This document shows, piece after piece, positions 58,074 through 64,000 of a stretch of DNA of 64,000 nucleotides; the first letter of the stretch is position 1; every line of letters starts with the position of its first letter. Source of the stretch: Atlanticothrix silvestris CENA357 (GTDB lineage Bacteria > Cyanobacteriota > Cyanobacteriia > Cyanobacteriales > Nostocaceae). Under the pieces are notes generated by a model. It was not told where the DNA came from and did no database searches. It saw only the letters and a program-made list of their open reading frames with translations. A program made the translations under genes and the position numbers. Location: assembly GCF_016056295.1 (NCBI RefSeq), contig NZ_JAECZB010000023.1, positions 1 through 64,000 of the forward strand. The letters are read 5' to 3'.

Positions 58074-58190
58074 ATAAAAATTAAATCAAAAACAAAGCAT
58101 CTTTCACTAGTATTTGGCATACACTTGGCGTTACAAATCTTCCCTGAAGGCACACCAAATACCTCAGGCATCACCTTAATATTAAAAATA

Positions 58191-58333
58191 ACGTGAGTTC
58201 GATGAACCTCTCACTCACTCCCTCCCTCTCCGAAACGGAAAGAGAGGAGCAACGAAAAATTCAGCTTTTTGCTCCCCTCTCCGACACGGAGAGGGGTTGG
58301 GGGAGAGGTCAAATAAGACTTGTCGAACTCACG
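58191..58333. mobile_element. MITE-like element 1, copy 2 (~143 bp)
   Basis: Terminal inverted repeats CGTGAGTTCGA / TCGAACTCACG are perfect here. It is flanked by the 9-bp direct repeat TTAAAAATA (58182-58190 and 58334-58342). Internal hairpins and sequence agree with copy 1 at 3651-3792 apart from about ten substitutions. Confidence 0.8.
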
Positions 58334-58391
58334 TTAAAAATAGCAGCAACAATATATTTCCCAACCCCTAAATAAAAATACTGAATTTGTT

Positions 58392-58949
58392 ATGACCATC
58401 GAACGAGTTCCCCAAAAACACTATCCCAAGGCTGAGATTGGGCGACGAGGTATGGCATTAGGGCTTGATTTTGTCGGTGTATGGTTGATCAGCTCTTTAT
58501 TAGGCAGCAATAATTTTGGTATTCAATTTGTTCAAATCCTAGTATTTATTGTCTGTTGGCTGATTTTGCGTGTAGTGGTGGTATACAACAATCAAGGGCA
58601 AAGTTTAGGGCGTTGGGCTTTCGATTTGAAGGTGCTAGAAGTCGAAGATGGACAAGTAGTGGGCAGGATTCCAGAATTGCAGGCACTGCTGAAGCGAGAA
58701 GCTATAATTGGCTTTGGTGCTATTTTGGTATCAATTGCCCTCAGCAACATCAGGGCCAATCCCACTGCTATACTGCTATTACTTCCTCTGGCAATTGACT
58801 GTGGTGCTGCCTTGTCTGATACCCAGTTGCGGCAAGCTTTGCATGACCGCTATGCTGGAACTTTCTTAGTTTCGTCGCGTCGGGGCTACTCGCTAGATAT
58901 AAAAGTTAAGCGATTAGTTGAAAATTTGCGTCGTAATGTGAGAAGATAG
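58392..58949 (+). CDS. RDD family membrane protein
   Basis: 185 residues. Polar N-terminus ([24 protein letters not shown]) with the Arg/Asp pair of RDD proteins, then a second helix, [23 protein letters not shown] and further hydrophobic segments, ending in a basic tail. The family includes possible transporters and regulators; its role is unknown. It lies 44 bp upstream of rpmG on the same strand and may share a transcript with the ribosomal genes. ATG 58392. Confidence 0.82.
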   Translation: MTIERVPQKHYPKAEIGRRGMALGLDFVGVWLISSLLGSNNFGIQFVQILVFIVCWLILRVVVVYNNQGQSLGRWAFDLKVLEVEDGQVVGRIPELQALLKREAIIGFGAILVSIALSNIRANPTAILLLLPLAIDCGAALSDTQLRQALHDRYAGTFLVSSRRGYSLDIKVKRLVENLRRNVRR

Positions 58950-58993
58950 TCATTTGTGTTAATTCTCCTCAGGCTTTACTGTTTGTAAAATCT

Positions 58994-59188
58994 ATGGCTA
59001 AGAGTAAAGGTGCCCGCATAATAGTGACACTAGAATGCACCGAGTGTCGTACTAATCCAGACAAGCGATCTGCTGGTGTTTCACGGTACACCAGTACTAA
59101 AAACCGTCGTAACACAACTAACCGCCTAGAACTGAAAAAGTTCTGCACCCACTGCAATAAACATACCGTTCACAAGGAAATTAAGTAA
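58994..59188 (+). CDS. rpmG: 50S ribosomal protein L33
   Basis: 64 residues, zinc-ribbon (four-Cys) form: CTECRT and CTHCNK, with [22 protein letters not shown]. Standard length and start ([15 protein letters not shown]). It is followed after 2 bp by rpsR, the common cyanobacterial pair. Confidence 0.97.
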   Translation: MAKSKGARIIVTLECTECRTNPDKRSAGVSRYTSTKNRRNTTNRLELKKFCTHCNKHTVHKEIK

Positions 59189-59190
59189 AG

Positions 59191-59406
59191 ATGAGCTATT
59201 ATCGTCGTCGCCTATCTCCAATTAAGCCAGGAGATCCAATTGATTATAAGGATGTTGATTTGTTGCGTAAGTTTGTCACCGAGCGGGGTAAGATACTACC
59301 GCGTCGGATTACAGGACTTACATGCAAGCAACAGCGAGACTTGACATTAGCGATTAAACGTGCGCGGATTGTGGCTTTATTGCCCTTTATCAATGCCGAA
59401 GGCTAA
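59191..59406 (+). CDS. rpsR: 30S ribosomal protein S18
   Basis: 71 residues. The core [50 protein letters not shown] is diagnostic of S18. Its start lies 2 bp after the rpmG stop. Confidence 0.97.
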   Translation: MSYYRRRLSPIKPGDPIDYKDVDLLRKFVTERGKILPRRITGLTCKQQRDLTLAIKRARIVALLPFINAEG

Positions 59407-59778
59407 ATCAATTTTGGATTTTAGATTTTGCGGAAAGTTGTAATAGCGAAGCTTTAGCGAGTCTTGTCTACGACACGCTACGCGAACGAGGGTCGGAGGG
59501 TTTCCAACGCCACTTGACGACAGTTGCCTCAAGTCGGGAGAGCTGCCCAACACAGTGGCTCCTCCGTAGCCAACTTTCCAATATAGATTATTGGATTAAC
59601 AAGAAAAGCTGTATTCAAATCACAATTAGCTTGGTCTTTTTGAGCCTAAAATCTTAAATCTGAGTAATAAAATCTAAAATTGGTATTACATAAAAATCGT
59701 TGGATTCAGGATTTAATATCGATTTATTAAATCCAAAATCCCCAACATAAAATTTAAAATTACTAGAGTGCGAGAGTT
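59407..59778. other. Intergenic region with repeats upstream of the RNase gene
   Basis: A GC-rich repeat block (59446-59565: AGCGAAGCTTTAGCGAG, ACACGCTACGCGAACGAG, CAAGTCGGGAGAGCTGCCC) is followed by AT-rich direct words such as AAATCTAAAAT. No gene. Confidence 0.5.
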
Positions 59779-61839
59779 GTGGAAAAGGGGACGCTAGTTG
59801 AATTTCGGGTTCAAGGCGATCGCCGTCTAGGCGTGGTAGAACGTCCAGACGGAAAAACCCGCTGGTTTGTGGTAGATGAACGCGGTCAATCCCACAGCCT
59901 CGCGCCTAGACAAATTACCTATACAGTTAACGGACAAGCCTACAAGACCTCTGAAATTGTCAGCTTTTTACAGCAGGTCAAGCCTTATTTAGATCCATCA
60001 AGCTTAGAGGTAGCCTGGGAATTACTAGTGGAAGATGGGGAAACAGTAACACCTGCCCAAATGGCAAATCTACTATTTTCTCAATCAGATGCAGCTCCTT
60101 GTTATGCAGCACATTGCTTGTTATCAGACGATAAATTTTATTTCAAGCAAAAAGGAGATGCTTACGAACCAAGAACTGCGGCTCAGGTAGCAGAACGCAA
60201 ACACCAAATAGAAATAGAAGCTCTCAAGGCCAAAGGACAGCAAGAATTTTTGGCTCGCGTGGAGCAAGCCCTTCAAGGTGAAGCAGTAGCATGGCAGCGC
60301 CACGACCGCCAGCGCATAGAAGGACTGGAAAAATATGCAGCACTGCTAGCGGATGTTGTGAAAATGGGAGTAAATTTTGACTCTCTAGGTCGTGCCTATC
60401 CTCCGTCAGCCTCAGTCTTAGAGACTATGACCATGCTAGGCCGTCCCGCAACTCCCCAAGGAGCCTTGCAATTATTGATAGACCTGGGTTGGTGGAATGT
60501 TCATGAGAACTTGTTCTTGCGTCGTTCGTCAATTCCGGTTCAGTTTCCTCACAAGGTATTAGAAGTGGCGCAACAGCGTTTGGATTTTCCACCAGCTGAC
60601 TTAGATGCAAATCGCCTAGATTTGAATCATCTGAAGGTTTACACAATTGATGATGAAAGCACCACTGAAATAGATGATGGTCTAAGTTGGGAATTACTCC
60701 CAGATGGAAAGCAACGCCTGTGGGTACACATCGCCGATCCCACCCGGTGGTTAATACCAGAAGATGATTTAGATCTAGAAGCGAGGAAGCGCGGAAGTAC
60801 AGTTTATTTGCCTACAGGGATGATTCCCATGTTCCCGGAAGTTTTGGCGACTGGGCCTATGAGCTTAGTTCAAGGGCAAGTTTGTTGTGCCCTTAGCTTT
60901 GGGATTGTCTTAGATCCGAATGGGGCAGTAGAAGATTATTGCATTCATCCCAGTTTTATTAAGCCAACTTATCGCCTCACCTACGAAGACGTAGACGAGA
61001 TGTTGCAATTAGGAGTACAAGCAGAACCAGAAATAGAAGCGATCGCCAATTGGGCACGGCAACGCAAATCCTGGCGCTACAATCAAGGAGCCATCAGCAT
61101 TAATATGCCGGAGGCGATGATCAAAGTCAAAGATGACAATATTGACATTGATATTTTAGACGATTCCTCTTCGCGGCAACTGGTGGCGGAAATGATGATT
61201 TTGGCTGGTGAAGTGGCAGCTCGCTACGGTCAAACTCATAATATACCTCTACCGTTTCGGGGTCAGCCGCAGCCAGAATTACCCCCAGATGAAGAATTGC
61301 TTCAGTTACCGGCAGGGTTTGTGCGTGCCTGTGCCATGCGTCGCTGTATGCCCAAGAGTGAAATGAGTATCACTCCTTTGCGTCATGCTGGTTTGGGTTT
61401 GGATACATACACACAGGCTACTTCTCCCATTCGCCGCTATAGTGACTTACTCACCCACTTTCAACTTAAAGCCCACCTACGAGGCGAAGTTCTGCCATTT
61501 TCAGCAGAACAACTCAAAGAAGTCATGATGAGCGTCAGCAGTACCACCCAAGAATTGGTAATGGTGGAACGGCAAACTAATAGATATTGGGCTTTAGAGT
61601 ATTTGCGTCGCCATCCAGAGCAAGTTTGGCATGTGACAGTTTTAATGTGGCTGCGAGAAGACAGCAATTTAGCATTAATTTTGTTAGAAGACTTAGGCTT
61701 GCAGTTACCAATGACATTCAAACGTTCAGTGAAATTGGGTGAACAGATATTAGTCAAAGTTAGCTTCGCCGACCCGCAAAAAGATTTTATTCAATTCCAA
61801 GAAATAATTTATCAAGAAGCTCAAACGGCTACGAATTAG
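59779..61839 (+). CDS. RNase II/R family exoribonuclease (Zam type)
   Basis: 686 residues. The central RNB domain carries the metal-binding aspartates TIDDESTTEIDDGLSW (~288-303), HIADPTRWL, RGSTVYLPTGMIPMFP, YRLTYEDVDEML and, near the C-terminus, ATSPIRRYSDLLTH. A short C-terminal S1-like part follows (LPMTFKRSVKLGEQILVKVSF). The N-terminal ~280 residues contain a lineage-typical domain. The Synechocystis homologue is zam (acetazolamide-resistance gene). It degrades RNA 3'-5' and lies downstream of rpmG-rpsR. GTG 59779 follows GAGAG. Confidence 0.9.
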   Translation: MEKGTLVEFRVQGDRRLGVVERPDGKTRWFVVDERGQSHSLAPRQITYTVNGQAYKTSEIVSFLQQVKPYLDPSSLEVAWELLVEDGETVTPAQMANLLFSQSDAAPCYAAHCLLSDDKFYFKQKGDAYEPRTAAQVAERKHQIEIEALKAKGQQEFLARVEQALQGEAVAWQRHDRQRIEGLEKYAALLADVVKMGVNFDSLGRAYPPSASVLETMTMLGRPATPQGALQLLIDLGWWNVHENLFLRRSSIPVQFPHKVLEVAQQRLDFPPADLDANRLDLNHLKVYTIDDESTTEIDDGLSWELLPDGKQRLWVHIADPTRWLIPEDDLDLEARKRGSTVYLPTGMIPMFPEVLATGPMSLVQGQVCCALSFGIVLDPNGAVEDYCIHPSFIKPTYRLTYEDVDEMLQLGVQAEPEIEAIANWARQRKSWRYNQGAISINMPEAMIKVKDDNIDIDILDDSSSRQLVAEMMILAGEVAARYGQTHNIPLPFRGQPQPELPPDEELLQLPAGFVRACAMRRCMPKSEMSITPLRHAGLGLDTYTQATSPIRRYSDLLTHFQLKAHLRGEVLPFSAEQLKEVMMSVSSTTQELVMVERQTNRYWALEYLRRHPEQVWHVTVLMWLREDSNLALILLEDLGLQLPMTFKRSVKLGEQILVKVSFADPQKDFIQFQEIIYQEAQTATN

Positions 61840-61858
61840 ATATGAGTTCCTAATATAA

Positions 61859-62728
61859 CTACCTAAATAATTCTTGCAGTTCCTTTTGTAAGGATAGAGG
61901 TTGATAACCTAAAGCAAAAGCTCTAGAACTATCTAAAGAAACATCTGCTGGTCTCGGTGCTGCCATTTTTACATCTTCTTGTCGGCAGGATTTAAGCCCA
62001 GTAGTGGGGAATTGAAATACTTCGATTAATAACTTCCCAAAATCATAGCGAGAAATTCGCTCTTTTCCTCCCAAGTGAATGTAACCTTTAACTTTTGCTA
62101 ATGCTAACAACAAGCCTTTTGCCGCAGTCATCGCACTAACTGGCGTGCGAAATTCATCTATAAATAAACTTAGTTCTTTTCCTGCTTTTAAAGTTTGGAT
62201 AAATGGCTGAATAAAGCTATTAGCTGTAGGGGTTTTTGCTCCAAACATCAACGGCATCCGGCACACTGCTGTTTGAGGATATCGCTCTAGCATACCTATT
62301 TCAGCCATGACTTTTTGCTCACCATAAATATTAACAGGACATACAGAGTCTGTTTCTTGATAGGGAGCATTTAAACCATCAAAAACTAAGTCAGTTGATG
62401 TAAAAACGCAAGGAATTGCATAATCTGCACAAAGTCCTGCAATATTGCTGGATGTTACCACATTAATTGTGTGTGATTCTTGGGGGTGGGTTTGACAAAA
62501 ATTTGGTTGTGATTGCGCCGCAGTATGAATAACTGCTGCTGGTTCGATATCACTAAATGTGTGCTTGAGTTCTTGATAATTTGTCAAGTCAACTTTTAGT
62601 AATTTAATGCCATCAATCTCTAATTCATGGGAGCAATAAGTGCCATAAACTTCCCATTCTTGTTTTGCTAGTTGGCAAATATGCCATCCTAAAAAACCAC
62701 TGGCTCCAGTGATTAACAGTTTTTTCAT
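61859..62728 (-). CDS. NAD(P)-dependent epimerase/reductase, RmlD-like SDR
   Basis: 289 residues from ATG 62728 (MKKLLITGASGFLGWHICQL; GxxGxxG nucleotide motif). The dTDP-4-dehydrorhamnose reductase family pattern is evident: VIHTAAQSQPNFCQ, FTSTDLVFDG and the catalytic YGEQK. Homologues reduce dTDP-4-keto-rhamnose or act on related sugars; no other rhamnose genes are adjacent, so the substrate is not certain. The frame runs back to 62761 but that part has no support. Confidence 0.85.
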   Translation of the reverse strand: MKKLLITGASGFLGWHICQLAKQEWEVYGTYCSHELEIDGIKLLKVDLTNYQELKHTFSDIEPAAVIHTAAQSQPNFCQTHPQESHTINVVTSSNIAGLCADYAIPCVFTSTDLVFDGLNAPYQETDSVCPVNIYGEQKVMAEIGMLERYPQTAVCRMPLMFGAKTPTANSFIQPFIQTLKAGKELSLFIDEFRTPVSAMTAAKGLLLALAKVKGYIHLGGKERISRYDFGKLLIEVFQFPTTGLKSCRQEDVKMAAPRPADVSLDSSRAFALGYQPLSLQKELQELFR

Positions 62729-62799
62729 GTTCAATTGAGCAATGCAGAGAATGAATTGCACAAAATTATAATAACCTGCAACTAGACCTGGAGAAAAAA

Positions 62800-63543
62800 C
62801 TATTTAATTAATTCCTGAAACCGCTTGTCGCTACGCACTTTATTAAAATCTGGATCAGTTTTTGCTAACTTCTGGTATTTACCAGGAACCATGTGGATAG
62901 CCTTGTGCAGGTTTTCAAGTGCTAACTCTATATTGCTCTGCAAAGCATAAGTGCAAGCTTTATTGTAATAGGCTTCATCTTTATTTGGCTTGATGGCGAT
63001 CGCTCTGTCGTATGAAATCAGCGCTTCTTTGTATCTTTGCAATTTTGTCAGAGCAATGCCTCGATTAATCCAAGCTGCATACTTGTCTGGTTTAATGGCG
63101 ATCGCTTTGTTGTAAGATTCTAAGGCTTCGTTGTATTTTTGCAATGATGCTAGAGCATTGCCTTGGTTATACCAAGCTTCATCTTTGTCTGGTTGGATGG
63201 CGATCGCTTTGTTGTAAGATTCTAAGGCTTCGTTGTTTTTTTGCAATGATGCCAGGGCGTTGCCTCGGTTAATCCAAGCTGCTGCACTCTCAGGTTGAAT
63301 CGCAATCACCTTGTCGTATGCGTTGATAGCATCTTGGTAGCGTTGTTTATCTAATAATTGATCAGCTTGATGAAATAAATCTTGGGCTTTTTGGCTAGCC
63401 TTTGCTTCTGTCAGTAGTTGAGTAACATTGATTTTTTGCACTACTTGCTTAGTATTTTCTGTTGATGAGTTCACCTCATAATTACAGCCAAATGTAAGGA
63501 AAGCAATGAAGCTAGAGGCAACGAAGCAACGCCAAGATACCAT
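62800..63543 (-). CDS. TPR-repeat lipoprotein
   Basis: 247 residues from ATG 63543, which has AGG 7 nt upstream. Signal peptide with lipobox LTFGC, then five or more TPR units (QDAINAYDKVIAIQPESAAAWINRGNALASLQ, NEALESYNKAIAIQPDKDEAWYNQG, and so on) and a C-terminal KLAKTDPDFNKVRSDKRFQELI helix common in this protein type. Repeats 2 and 3 are nearly identical at DNA level (NEALESYNKAIAI twice). A scaffold in the cell envelope; partner unknown. Confidence 0.88.
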   Translation of the reverse strand: MVSWRCFVASSFIAFLTFGCNYEVNSSTENTKQVVQKINVTQLLTEAKASQKAQDLFHQADQLLDKQRYQDAINAYDKVIAIQPESAAAWINRGNALASLQKNNEALESYNKAIAIQPDKDEAWYNQGNALASLQKYNEALESYNKAIAIKPDKYAAWINRGIALTKLQRYKEALISYDRAIAIKPNKDEAYYNKACTYALQSNIELALENLHKAIHMVPGKYQKLAKTDPDFNKVRSDKRFQELIK

Positions 63544-63924
63544 GCTGTACCTACGAAAATCACAATACAATGTTACAACTTGTTTATATTTTATAATTTT
63601 ATCAAAAAACTTTGATTTTTTTTAATTTTGGTCACATTTTCATATTCGGCTTTGCTAGGATATAGGTTTTTTAGCAAACAATATATGATTTTTTAGTATA
63701 TGTAGGGATAGAAAAGCACATTTATCCTGCAATTGCAATGACGATTTTATAGCAGTGACTTGACAAATACACCCAAGTCATGAAAGTGTAATGTGCTGGA
63801 ATTAGTATTAATCAACTTCTTTCAAAAATGAATTTCTCGTAAGAAGATAAGACAGAATCGAGAATTTAAAAGATTGAATATTTTAACTTCTCAATATCCT
63901 CTTACACAGGCAAAATATTAAAGC
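63544..63924. other. Divergent spacer before the last gene
   Basis: AT-rich, with hairpins ATCAAA-AAAC-TTTGAT plus T-tract at 63601-63621 and TTTGCTA / TAGCAAA at 63651-63678. No gene is seen. Confidence 0.35.
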
Positions 63925-64000
63925 ATGACGATTGAACCTAACTCACACAATCTACAAACCCCAGAATCCAGCGGCAAAAAAGAATTGCAACCAGATGATT
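63925..64000 (+). CDS. 5' end of a gene cut by the window edge
   Basis: ATG 63925 opens a frame (MTIEPNSHNLQTPESSGKKELQ..) that stays open to the end of the window. The product is polar at its N-terminus. It cannot be assigned from 25 codons. Confidence 0.45.
   Translation, partial: MTIEPNSHNLQTPESSGKKELQPDD

Larger units (their letters stand above)
57887..58391. other. Intergenic relic field between the TPR remnant and the RDD gene
   Basis: Contains a terminator (57956-57993), a 21-codon tail of a psb32 paralogue (58011-58073) and element 1 copy 2 (58191-58333). No intact gene. Confidence 0.6.

Noticed and set aside
58193-58375. Short rightward frame beginning MSSMNLSLTPSL
   Set aside because: It is a translation of MITE-like element 1; the same peptide appears at copy 1 (3586-3771).
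63601-63630. Hairpin ATCAAA/TTTGAT with a T-run, terminator-like
   Set aside because: The stem is only 6 bp and no rightward gene precedes it.

Overview
The window reads as chromosome of a filamentous, probably heterocyst-forming cyanobacterium (Nostocales, Nostoc/Calothrix/Tolypothrix-like). The octamer GCGATCGC (HIP1) is scattered through it. It carries the photosystem II genes psbU, psbO and psb32, the photosystem I factor btpA, and families seen almost only in cyanobacteria (TIGR04376, TIGR03279, DUF3120, DUF4346). Spacers hold heptamer-type short tandem repeats (GGGACTA, GGGCAT and relatives) typical of Nostocales. Species cannot be fixed from the sequence alone.

Layout. 0-6 kb: end of an IS4-type transposase, a decayed nitrate-type ABC permease, a coiled-coil TIGR04376 protein, a VanY-like peptidase gene broken by one amber codon, a cupin and a PQQ-type sugar dehydrogenase lipoprotein. 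6-15 kb: signalling block with an HTH-NACHT NTPase, a REC-EAL regulator and a very large CBS/multi-PAS histidine kinase that sits directly upstream of it. 15-24 kb: a GHL10 glycoside hydrolase gene split by an 8-bp tandem duplication, then TIGR03279, uppP, DUF3120, psbU and nadB. 24-30 kb: a CHASE2-PAS-GGDEF cyclase with a small exported protein, a VKOR-thioredoxin fusion and btpA. 30-38 kb: a rimO-crhR operon, then ftsZ and ftsQ. 38-45 kb: a P-loop ATPase followed by a 1653-residue STAND NTPase with 14 WD40 repeats. 45-56 kb: psbO, galE, a membrane protein, an ABC exporter translationally coupled to a truncated histidine kinase, a HupE-like protein, a sugar transferase, surE and psb32. 56-58.4 kb: a graveyard of gene fragments. 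58.4-64 kb: RDD protein, rpmG-rpsR, an RNase II/R homologue (zam type), an RmlD-like reductase, a TPR lipoprotein and the start of one more gene.

The most informative structure is non-coding. Three different MITE-like elements can be delimited by inverted ends and target duplications: a ~142-bp element (two copies, 9-bp duplications), a 118-bp element (one copy, 10-bp duplication) and a 174-bp element (two copies that read as identical, opposite orientation, 4-bp duplications). One 174-bp copy interrupts a TPR reading frame that rejoins exactly, in frame, when the element and one TTAT duplicate are removed. Several genes look recently broken (amber codon in the VanY-like gene, 8-bp duplication in the GHL10 gene, frameshift in a nuclease-toxin-like fragment), so the genome appears to be actively accumulating pseudogenes.

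The best candidates for an undercharacterised system are the ATPase plus STAND-WD40 pair (38.2-44.7 kb) and the HTH-NACHT gene with three tandem 9-mers in its leader (6.1-8.5 kb). Both are architecturally similar to bacterial NLR-like proteins, but no antiviral or stress function can be shown from sequence.
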